Source: an uncultured Chthonomonas sp.
Lineage (GTDB): Bacteria; Armatimonadota; Chthonomonadetes; Chthonomonadales; Chthonomonadaceae
Assembly: GCA_903859705.1 (NCBI GenBank)
Contig: CAIONQ010000017.1
Location: 62,001-126,000, forward strand
Direction of reading: 5' to 3'
DNA length: 64,000 nucleotides
Shown here: positions 9,125 to 17,026 of the stretch, in pieces
Numbering within the stretch: position 1 is the stretch's first letter
How the letters are laid out: every line of letters starts with the position of its first letter
Translations under genes and position numbers: made by a program
Notes under the pieces: generated by a model
Seen by the model: the letters and a program-made list of their open reading frames with translations, nothing else
What the model was told of the DNA's origin: nothing
Databases searched by the model: none

Positions 9125-10132
9125 TTGCGAATTAGTAATTATCAAAAAAGCGTACTTTTTGCCATAACTGCAGTTTCTGCATTTAGTGCAGGCTGTGCGC
9201 GTGCGGTAATTGGCAGCGACATTAAAGCAGATGGAACCTGGACCAGAACCGTAGAATTTCACGCTCCTGGTGGGGATGGCGCGGCCAACCCTGCTGCTGG
9301 CATGCTTAAGTCGGCAAAAATGGAAGACAGTTTTGTTGTACCGAAAGCACCATATATAATTACTCGCTACAAAGAAGGCGAGGAGAACATAATTAAGGCA
9401 ACACGTAAAGTTGCACTTAACGAAGTGATCACACATGACATAACGGTGCTGAGTAAAGATGACAAGAAAGGTACCACAACCCCTGTTCTGGTAAATGAAA
9501 CATCGGTAAAAGAGACTGCTCCCGGTGTGTTTACCTATACCGAGCGTTTGCACTGGGTTGGCCCAATGCCAAAAAATCTGCTGGATGTTGATTCGAAAAA
9601 GATGCTGCTGAAATTTCTTCCGGCAGACCTTGCTACAGAAGAAAATGCAAAACGCTGCTCCGTTGCACTGGAAAAAGAGCTCCTAATGGTGTTCATGGGC
9701 CCGCCCGATCCGCTATTTGGCCAACTCATGTCGATCATAGCAAATCCGGATCTTGCCAAATTTAAACTCAGTGCCAGGTTACGGGCACCCATCGAAAAAG
9801 TGCTGGCAGACCAGTTCGGTCAGAAGCTCTCGGCGCCTGATCGAAACAAGATCACAACAAGAATTGTGAACGAAACCTTCGACAGCTCACAGGCCAAGTA
9901 TAATCCTGCCGGCGATCCTACCGCCCTTGGAAACAAGAGCGATACCACTGGATCTGGAACAGCACTAACGTTCTCGATCAACTACCCGGGGAAGCTCGTT
10001 TCGAGCAATGGAGACACGGACCCGGGGGCACACAGGGTGTTCTGGGGAATGTACCCCGAAGCTGCCGTTCTGGGAGATATAACCCTTACTGCAGTAGTGA
10101 CAGCAAACGATCAACAAACCGCAAAGCGGTAA
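9125..10132 (+). CDS. Putative lipoprotein of unknown function
   Basis: The protein has about 335 residues. The TTG at 9125 is favoured because AGGAGG at 9112-9117 is 7 nt away. An upstream in-frame ATG at 9065 would add 20 residues. The first 20-odd residues form a hydrophobic segment ending in SAGC, a plausible lipobox, so the protein is probably anchored in a membrane and exposed outside the cytoplasm. The body is a soluble beta-rich sequence with alternating polar and hydrophobic residues. I recognise no domain. A clear intrinsic terminator follows, so this is a single-gene unit divergent from the acetyltransferase-aroC operon. Function unknown. Confidence 0.75.
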   Translation: MRISNYQKSVLFAITAVSAFSAGCARAVIGSDIKADGTWTRTVEFHAPGGDGAANPAAGMLKSAKMEDSFVVPKAPYIITRYKEGEENIIKATRKVALNEVITHDITVLSKDDKKGTTTPVLVNETSVKETAPGVFTYTERLHWVGPMPKNLLDVDSKKMLLKFLPADLATEENAKRCSVALEKELLMVFMGPPDPLFGQLMSIIANPDLAKFKLSARLRAPIEKVLADQFGQKLSAPDRNKITTRIVNETFDSSQAKYNPAGDPTALGNKSDTTGSGTALTFSINYPGKLVSSNGDTDPGAHRVFWGMYPEAAVLGDITLTAVVTANDQQTAKR

Positions 10133-10154
10133 GAGCTTTGCGCTGATTGATCCG

Positions 10155-10202
10155 GGGTGCGGCTTTGTGGCTTATAGCCGAACTGCTGCACCCTTTTCTT
10201 TT
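10155..10202 (+). terminator. Intrinsic terminator after the 9125 lipoprotein gene
   Basis: The stem GGGTGC at 10155-10160 pairs with GCACCC at 10188-10193, with an inner GGC/GCC pairing. TTTTCTTTT follows at 10194-10202. Confidence 0.75.
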
Positions 10203-10223
10203 ATTCGATCTCAAACCACAAAC

Positions 10224-12425
10224 ATGAAGCCACTATCTGTACTCATGCTAGCTATAAGCGCACTCAGCTCCTTAGCGTGCCACTCTCAGCAGGCACCTGA
10301 ATACTTTGGTGCCTACAGCATCGTTCCTGTAAGCGCTCCAGGAATGTGCCTTCAGCCAGAAGGTGGCAATGTGCGTGCCGGAAGCATTGTTACCATTGGC
10401 AAACCTGTAAGTGCGCTCTATCAGCGTTGGAAGATTGTAAACGAGACAGATGGCAAATATGTAACATTGCGCCCGGCCGGCTCAGCTGATCTGGTACTTA
10501 CAGCCCTTAATGGAGGTGCCGGAAATGGAACACCGGTGGTGCTACAGCCCTACTCAGGAAAGTCGTATCAGCGTTGGAAAGCTGTAAAACTCGAAGATGG
10601 TAGCTATAACCTCGTTCCTGAACATGCACCAGAGAAGGGCCTCGACGACTTTGGAGGCAAGCAGGAACCTGGGTCCAGGCAAGACCTCTGGCAGAACAGC
10701 GCGGGAGATGTGCATTTACAGTGGATGCTTAAACCGCTTGGGGGCAGCCTGTTGCCTGCTGCTGGTGCAGCAGATTCCACTACCCAGTATGCGGCTCCTG
10801 AGATTTCTCCAGAAAAGATACTTCGTGGCACCATTCAGAAATTCACCTTTAGTAGTTCCAAGATTTTCCCTGGTACAGTAAGGGATGTGGTTGTATTTGT
10901 GCCTGCCCAGTACACAAGCCACCGGCCGGCGTGCGTTTATGTTAAGACGGACGGCTACGGAGATATTGAAAAAGAGCTGTTGGAAACCATGATTGCCACC
11001 CATGAAATTCCGGTAATGGTAGGTATTTTTGTACGGCCAGGCGATACCCCTGCACCCACAGAAGGATTGATGGGAAGGCGTAATCGCTGCCTTGAATACG
11101 ATGGCATTACCGATGACAACGTTCGTTTCCTAAATGAGGAGTTGATTCCTGAAGTTGCGAAACGATACGGACTTAACTTGTCTGCATCAGGAAACGATCG
11201 GTGCATTGCCGGCGGAAGCAGCGGAGCCATCGCCGCATTTACCGCTGCCTGGCATCGTCCGGATCTGTTTAGCCGCGCCTATGTCAACTCTGGGAGCTTT
11301 GTAGCATTTCGGTCTGGCCATGAATATCCCACCCTGGTTCGCAAAACCGAGCCAAAACCGATCAGAGCATTCCTGACCACCGGCACACGCGATATGGAAA
11401 ATGCCGCTGGAGACTGGTTCTTGCTTGACCAGGAGATGGATAAAGCGCTTAAGTTCTCTGGCTACGACTATCGATTTCGCATCGTCAATGGCGGACACGT
11501 TGCAGGTTACTACGACTACTATCGGGAGGCTATGAGCTATCTGTGGAAGGGCTGGCCAACAGCAATTAAACCAGGAGCAGGGGCACCGCGTTTTAGAGAC
11601 TTTGCCGATACTACATTGCCATTTTCCCTGGCAACTACATTGCCAGGTGAGGCGGTGAGTGCGGCATCGGCACCGGATGGCTCGGTCGTGCTTGCGCTGA
11701 AAGGCAGATCAGCTGTACTTGTGATGGACACAAGTGGAGCCTACAAGACGTTACCTGTAATCAAAACTGGATCAATAACGGCCGTTGCGTTTGGTCCGGA
11801 GAATCAGATCCTCTGTGGTGCTTCCGACGGATCTATCTATTCTCGCTCGGCATCCGGAGTAATTAAAGTTCTGGCAAAAGGTATCCATGCTTCGCACCTG
11901 CTGGCCCGCTCGGATGGAACCGTTTATGCTCAATCATCACCAGATGGAGCAGTTTGGGCCCTAAACGCAAGCGGTAAGCGAAGGGTACTGAACACCGTGA
12001 AAGCGCCGGGAGGGCTTGCCATCCGGCCAGATGGGTGGCTGCTTGCCACTGCAGACGGCGCCTCACACTGGATTACAAGTGCCGAGACAAAAAAGAATGG
12101 GCAGTTGATAAACGCAGAACGGTTCTTTACTCTGCATGTTCCGGATTGGAAAGACAGTGCGGAGACATCTGGATTGTGTTATTCCAGAGAAGGGCAACTA
12201 TTTTGTGCTACCAATGCTGGTATACAGGTTTGTGCAGACGACGGCCCAACTCAGGTGATTATGTCTCTGCCTGATGGCAGCGGAGCTAAGGCCTTGTGCA
12301 TAGGTGGAATCGAACAAACCACGCTCTTTGCATTCAGCGGCCGCAATGTATGGAAGCGGCAGCTAAAAGTGCACTACTGGTCGCCATTACTGCCACCTGT
12401 AAAGGTAAATGGCACACCTTTGTAA
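10224..12425 (+). CDS. Lipoprotein with ricin-type lectin, esterase and beta-propeller domains
   Basis: This is a three-part exported protein of about 733 residues. A lipoprotein signal ends in SLAC. Residues about 25-170 form a ricin-type beta-trefoil with three Q-x-W motifs (YQRWKIV, YQRWKAV, HLQWML), a carbohydrate-binding fold. Residues about 200-455 match the enterochelin-esterase/putative esterase alpha/beta-hydrolase family, with nucleophile Ser in GGSSG near residue 331 and a His in NGGHVAG near 424. The last 250 residues have repeated G-P/D-x-x-x-I-L-x-A-x-x-D-G blades, like an SMP-30/gluconolactonase propeller. The ATG at 10224 is chosen because it begins directly with the signal. 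The upstream GTG at 10167 lies inside the preceding terminator. It is likely a surface enzyme removing ester groups from polysaccharide. Confidence 0.8.
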   Translation: MKPLSVLMLAISALSSLACHSQQAPEYFGAYSIVPVSAPGMCLQPEGGNVRAGSIVTIGKPVSALYQRWKIVNETDGKYVTLRPAGSADLVLTALNGGAGNGTPVVLQPYSGKSYQRWKAVKLEDGSYNLVPEHAPEKGLDDFGGKQEPGSRQDLWQNSAGDVHLQWMLKPLGGSLLPAAGAADSTTQYAAPEISPEKILRGTIQKFTFSSSKIFPGTVRDVVVFVPAQYTSHRPACVYVKTDGYGDIEKELLETMIATHEIPVMVGIFVRPGDTPAPTEGLMGRRNRCLEYDGITDDNVRFLNEELIPEVAKRYGLNLSASGNDRCIAGGSSGAIAAFTAAWHRPDLFSRAYVNSGSFVAFRSGHEYPTLVRKTEPKPIRAFLTTGTRDMENAAGDWFLLDQEMDKALKFSGYDYRFRIVNGGHVAGYYDYYREAMSYLWKGWPTAIKPGAGAPRFRDFADTTLPFSLATTLPGEAVSAASAPDGSVVLALKGRSAVLVMDTSGAYKTLPVIKTGSITAVAFGPENQILCGASDGSIYSRSASGVIKVLAKGIHASHLLARSDGTVYAQSSPDGAVWALNASGKRRVLNTVKAPGGLAIRPDGWLLATADGASHWITSAETKKNGQLINAERFFTLHVPDWKDSAETSGLCYSREGQLFCATNAGIQVCADDGPTQVIMSLPDGSGAKALCIGGIEQTTLFAFSGRNVWKRQLKVHYWSPLLPPVKVNGTPL

Positions 12426-12434
12426 TACGGGCAA

Positions 12435-13862
12435 TTATGCCAGTATCGGCTTGATTACATCTCCGTGCACATCTGTGAGACGCCGGCGAATTCCGTTATG
12501 GTAATAGGTTAGGCGCTTGTGATCCAGGCCGAGCAAGTGGAGCACGGTGGCGTGAAAATCGTACACAAACAGTGGGTTTTCCGCCACGTCGTATCCAATT
12601 TCATCCGTTGCGCCAAATCCTATCCCGGGCTTCAGCCCTGCCCCGGCCATCCAGCATGTGTAGGCAAGCGGATGGTGATCGCGCCCGGGCTGCCCCACGC
12701 CCTGGGTAATTGGGGTGCGCCCGAACTCGGTGGTCCAAAGAACCAGCGTATCTCTAAATAGCCCGCGCTGCTTCAGATCCGCGATGAGAGCCGCCACGGG
12801 CTGATCCATGATGCGGGCGTTCTTAGAGTGGTTTTCGACGATATCCTCATGCGCATCCCAATTGATACGTGGCGAACCAAAGGCTCCTCCATGATATATC
12901 TGCACGAACCGAACGCCTTTTTCCGTTAGTCTTCTCGCCAGTAAGCAGTTTCGAGCAAACGCTCCGGAAACCGGGTCATCTAAACCATACAGTTTTTTCA
13001 CGCTATCCGGCTCGTTGTCAAAGTTTACGGACTCCGGAATGCTCGTTTGCATTCTGGCTGCAAGCTCATACGCCCGAATGCGCGCCTGAAGGGCTGTATC
13101 ACCCGCATTTTGGTTCGCGAAATTGTGATTGAACTTCGAAGCAAGCTCCATTGCTGCCGACCGTTCAGACTTACTTACAGATGATGGTGGAAATAGATTA
13201 TCTACAGGAGCCCCTTTTGCATTGAATGCAGTGCCCTGATGCGTGGCAGGCAAGAACCCGGATGTCCAGTTTATGGCCCCTCCTGCTGGCAGGCCGCGTG
13301 AATCGGGCAGTACAACGAAGTCTGGCAGATCCCGGTTCTCAGAACCCAGACCGTAAGATAGCCAGGCTCCCAGCGATGGGAAACCGTTGATGGTAAACCC
13401 TGAATTCATCTGGAATGTGGCAGGAGTATGGTTCGCCGACTTAGCCTTCATAGAGTATAGAAAGGTTAAATCATCTGCAACACCGGCCAGATGCGGGAAA
13501 AGGCTGCTGAACCACCTTCCGCTTGCTCCATGCTGTTGGAACTCAAAAGGGCTCTTCATTAAGGTGCCGGGCTGTGCAAAGAAGGTATCGAAAGGTCGTT
13601 TGCACTCCTTACCGTGCATCTTTACCAGCTCTGGTTTATAGTCAAAGGTATCGATGTGGCTAACACCGCCGCAGCAAAAGATCTGGATTACACGCTTGGC
13701 TTTTGGCGGAAAGTGCGGGTTGTGAAGCACATCGGCTCCTCCATTCTGCTCGGCAAGCATGGATGCAAGCGCAATGGCACCAAGCCCCCCCGCACTTTCA
13801 AATAAGAAATGCCTGCGGGATAGGCCAGCCGTTTCATCCGATGGATTTGTATTGACGCCCAT
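12435..13862 (-). CDS. DUF1501 family secreted protein, Tat-type leader
   Basis: The 475-residue protein is a second DUF1501 member (PF07394). Its leader contains LSRRHFLFES, a good twin-arginine motif, followed by a hydrophobic stretch, so export in folded form is likely. The family landmarks FCCGGVSHIDTFDYKP, TTEFGRTP and GRDHHPLAYTCWMAGAG are present. AAGGAA lies 6 nt before the ATG. It is downstream of the large DUF1553 gene (46-bp gap), completing the second such pair in the window, and ends 9 bp from the convergent esterase gene. In the family these proteins are alkaline-phosphatase-fold exoproteins of unknown activity. Confidence 0.87.
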   Translation of the reverse strand: MGVNTNPSDETAGLSRRHFLFESAGGLGAIALASMLAEQNGGADVLHNPHFPPKAKRVIQIFCCGGVSHIDTFDYKPELVKMHGKECKRPFDTFFAQPGTLMKSPFEFQQHGASGRWFSSLFPHLAGVADDLTFLYSMKAKSANHTPATFQMNSGFTINGFPSLGAWLSYGLGSENRDLPDFVVLPDSRGLPAGGAINWTSGFLPATHQGTAFNAKGAPVDNLFPPSSVSKSERSAAMELASKFNHNFANQNAGDTALQARIRAYELAARMQTSIPESVNFDNEPDSVKKLYGLDDPVSGAFARNCLLARRLTEKGVRFVQIYHGGAFGSPRINWDAHEDIVENHSKNARIMDQPVAALIADLKQRGLFRDTLVLWTTEFGRTPITQGVGQPGRDHHPLAYTCWMAGAGLKPGIGFGATDEIGYDVAENPLFVYDFHATVLHLLGLDHKRLTYYHNGIRRRLTDVHGDVIKPILA

Positions 13863-13907
13863 AGGGAGTTCCTTACCGGGACATGGCCCGAGAAACGCAA
13901 AGCGTGA

Positions 13908-16900
13908 TTATTTGATGTACAGGAACTCGCTGGAGTTTAGTAGCGACCAGCAGAATGAAGCCAGCGTATGTTTACTGAGGAACTGTTTGCAGGTTTGAAG
14001 TTCAGACTCCTCTGGTTGGCGGCCAAAAGCCAGGCAGAATGCAGCCTGGATCTGCTGAACTGCATGCGGATATTGTGCCTTTAGCCTATCCCCAAGCTTT
14101 TCCGCCTGCCGCAGAACAAAGGGTTCATTCATCAGCTCCAGCGCCTGAATGGGCGTGGTTGTTGAAGTTCTTCGGGGTGTTTTGGTTGAGGGGTCCGGGC
14201 AATCCAGCGCTTCGAGCATGGCATTTCGGGCCGATTGTACGGACATTCGGTAGATGCTTCTGCGGTTAAACTCTGGCGAGGCATCATCAAACTGCCGATA
14301 GAAGTTTGAGCCATACGTTTCAACTTTGAAAGGCCGAAAACTCGGTCCGCCCATCTTCATATTGATCTGGCCGCTTATAGCCAGCATCGAGTCTCGAACT
14401 TCTTCGGCCTCAAGCCGGCGTGGAGTAAACCTCCAGAGTAAACGTCCATCGGCATCTACCTTCGATGCGTTCGCGTTTGGTTTGGAGCCCTGACGATATG
14501 CCCCACAGAGCATAATGAGGCGATGCAACTTCTTGACGCTGCCACCACATGCGTACTTTCCTGATGTTGCCTGGAACTGGCATGCCAGCCAATCCAACAG
14601 GGCTGGATTGCTGGGCTTTTCGCCATTGTATCCAAAGTCGTTTGGCGTGCCTACGAGTGCCAGTCCAAAATGGTGCTGCCAAACACGGTTAACAAAAACG
14701 CGTGCCGTAAGAGGGTTATCTGGCCTGACAATCCAATCTGCGAGGCGTAAGCGCCGTTCTGCATCAGTAGACGCATCTGCAAGCTGAAAGTCTGCGGCGG
14801 CAGTGCATACCGCAGCAATCCCTCCGGGAGTTACAGGATCGCGTTTGTTTGCAACATCACCTCGCGCCAGTACAAACGTTGGCTCAGGAGTGCCAGAAAT
14901 GACGCCGTATGTGCTCTGGTCCAGTCCAAGCGCTTGCTCCTTCTGATCAATCTCGGCAATCTGTTTCAGCAGCACACTACGCCTTTCCCGCTCCAGGGGT
15001 AGCAGGGCCGCTGCGATAGCATCTGAAGAAACCGAAAAAGCTGCACCGGTGTAAAGGGCTTTGACTTCTTGAGGAGACAGGGCCCGGCCATATAACGCAG
15101 CCAGCCGTACGGTGCCTTCCAGAAACTGCCCTGCGCCGGTGTGGCGTTGACCAATGATGACGTGTGACCGTGACCCCGCGTAAATGGCGGGTTGAGACTG
15201 AGGAGCGTATGCCTCCGCATACTGAGCCCCATTTCGGAAGAGAGTAATGGAACCATCGTTACCATACACAATTACCATGTGCACTGGCTTATCTGGCGAT
15301 GAATCCTCCTGTTCGGCAATCAGATCACGTGTCCGAGTAAAGCTGTTAGATCCCGATATCCACTTTGCGTGCTGGCGTTCACCAAATACGATTGCATCAA
15401 ATTGTGTGCCGGTGTCCGCTTCAAGCGTTAGGGCACTTCCTCCGTGCTGATCCAGATTGTCCAGATAAACCCATGCTTCCAGTGTTTTGGCTGCAAAATT
15501 TACAGGCAAAGCAGAACTGCTGAATAACGCACCCTGCCCGGATAGCTTCAAACCACGTTCGGTACGCCTTGCATTGCCAGAAAGTGTGCCAGGTACCTGA
15601 TGAATGGTGTCAGCAAGGCTGGCTGCAAAGTCCCATTTCAATTCGGGTAATGGACCAGGCGGAGGTACTGTCTGTTTCCGAGAGGCGAAAATGCGTGTTG
15701 TAACTACGCCTTCCAGTGTTGCCAACTGAGTGCGCAGGCCGGCTGCGGCAACCGAGAGTTTACGGTGATTGGCTTCGGCGCTACGGCGGGCCTCCAAAGT
15801 TAGAAGTGGCCTGTCACCTGGATTTACGCCGATGAGCGCTGCCTTTAAGCTATAGTAGTCGTGCTGAGATATCGGATCAAACTTATGATCGTGGCAGCGT
15901 GCACAGTTCACTGTTAAGCCAAGGCATGTTTGGCCAACCAGGCCAATGATATCTTCCATCTCCTCTTCACGAGCACGCTGGCGCACGAGAATTCCTGCAG
16001 AGGCCTTGCCGGCCTCATCCATAGGTCCACCAACAAGAAAACCTGTTGCGGCCACACTGGATGGAGTTGCATTGGGAAGCACATCGCCTGCAATCTGCTC
16101 TTTCAGAAACCTGTCGTATGGCATATCGCTATTGATTGCCTGTACAACCCAATCACGGTACCGCCAGGCATTATCTCGCAGGTGATCATACTCATATCCC
16201 ATGCTTTCGCCAAATCTGGCGACATCTAACCAGTGCCTTGCCCACCGCTCTCCATAATGTGGCGATGCAAGTAGGTGATCTACTAGCTTTTCATATGCGT
16301 GTGGATCTCTGTCTGCACAAAACGTACGGATTTCCGTGGGAGTTGGGGGCAACCCGGTTAAATCATATGTCGCCCGGCGAATAAGCACTTCACGGCTGGC
16401 AGGCTGGGATGTTGTTAGTCCCTTTGCTGCAAGTGCGGAGAGTATAAAGGCATCGATGGGGTTCTTTAAGGTATGAGAGAGACTGGCCGACACCAGCGGA
16501 ACACTCGGCAGATGTGGCGGGATGAGCGACCACCAGTTGCGGCCTGCTTTCTTCGAAGAACCATGTGCAGCCTCGTTAATTGGCCACACGGCACCTTTTA
16601 CCAGCCAATCATGCAAATTGGCTTTGTCGTCAGGAGAAAGTGGCCCGCCGGGTGGCATCTTTCCAGAGGTGACGGCTGTATATATCCTACTTTGTAGCGG
16701 TTGCTTAAGATCCAGAGCCGCGCCAGAGCCACCGCCTTTTATAGCAGTTTCCCGCGTGGTGAGATCGAGCCCGCCTGCCGGTGTCGCCCCACCATGGCAG
16801 GATCGGCACTGTGCAATGATCTCAGCGGGTTTCTTGCCTGTTTGAGCTGCGAAGGCCTCTGGTGGTGAACTCGCTATAAAAGCAATCATCACAGCAAGCA

Positions 16901-16934
16901 AAGACGCGCCAGATTTTGGGAAGATTTTCGGCAT
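13908..16934 (-). CDS. PSCyt1/DUF1549/DUF1553 protein with LamG-like insert
   Basis: This large exported protein has about 1008 residues. After the signal peptide it has a PSCyt1 c-type cytochrome segment with CRSCHG. Next come the DUF1549 domain with CARCHDHKFDP and a Concanavalin/LamG-like domain in the middle (about residues 430-640, with LEAWVYLDNLD and TGAGQFLEGTVRLAALYGRAL). DUF1553 closes the protein (from about 690, with ARVFVNRVWQHHFG and LNSSEFLYIK). Two CxxCH motifs suggest heme c attachment. The ATG at 16934 removes the overlap that the longer in-frame start at 17057 would have with the upstream gene. It lies between a GH127 gene and a DUF1501 gene, all leftward, suggesting an exported polysaccharide-processing unit. 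Biochemical role not established. Confidence 0.87.
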   Translation of the reverse strand: MPKIFPKSGASLLAVMIAFIASSPPEAFAAQTGKKPAEIIAQCRSCHGGATPAGGLDLTTRETAIKGGGSGAALDLKQPLQSRIYTAVTSGKMPPGGPLSPDDKANLHDWLVKGAVWPINEAAHGSSKKAGRNWWSLIPPHLPSVPLVSASLSHTLKNPIDAFILSALAAKGLTTSQPASREVLIRRATYDLTGLPPTPTEIRTFCADRDPHAYEKLVDHLLASPHYGERWARHWLDVARFGESMGYEYDHLRDNAWRYRDWVVQAINSDMPYDRFLKEQIAGDVLPNATPSSVAATGFLVGGPMDEAGKASAGILVRQRAREEEMEDIIGLVGQTCLGLTVNCARCHDHKFDPISQHDYYSLKAALIGVNPGDRPLLTLEARRSAEANHRKLSVAAAGLRTQLATLEGVVTTRIFASRKQTVPPPGPLPELKWDFAASLADTIHQVPGTLSGNARRTERGLKLSGQGALFSSSALPVNFAAKTLEAWVYLDNLDQHGGSALTLEADTGTQFDAIVFGERQHAKWISGSNSFTRTRDLIAEQEDSSPDKPVHMVIVYGNDGSITLFRNGAQYAEAYAPQSQPAIYAGSRSHVIIGQRHTGAGQFLEGTVRLAALYGRALSPQEVKALYTGAAFSVSSDAIAAALLPLERERRSVLLKQIAEIDQKEQALGLDQSTYGVISGTPEPTFVLARGDVANKRDPVTPGGIAAVCTAAADFQLADASTDAERRLRLADWIVRPDNPLTARVFVNRVWQHHFGLALVGTPNDFGYNGEKPSNPALLDWLACQFQATSGKYACGGSVKKLHRLIMLCGAYRQGSKPNANASKVDADGRLLWRFTPRRLEAEEVRDSMLAISGQINMKMGGPSFRPFKVETYGSNFYRQFDDASPEFNRRSIYRMSVQSARNAMLEALDCPDPSTKTPRRTSTTTPIQALELMNEPFVLRQAEKLGDRLKAQYPHAVQQIQAAFCLAFGRQPEESELQTCKQFLSKHTLASFCWSLLNSSEFLYIK

Positions 16935-17026
16935 TGGTGATCCCTGCAAAACACATCTGGATCTCAGTTTGACTGGGTTCGCCGTTGCAAACCGCCATTC
17001 CTGTTTGTTTGAGTGAGAAGAGTTCT

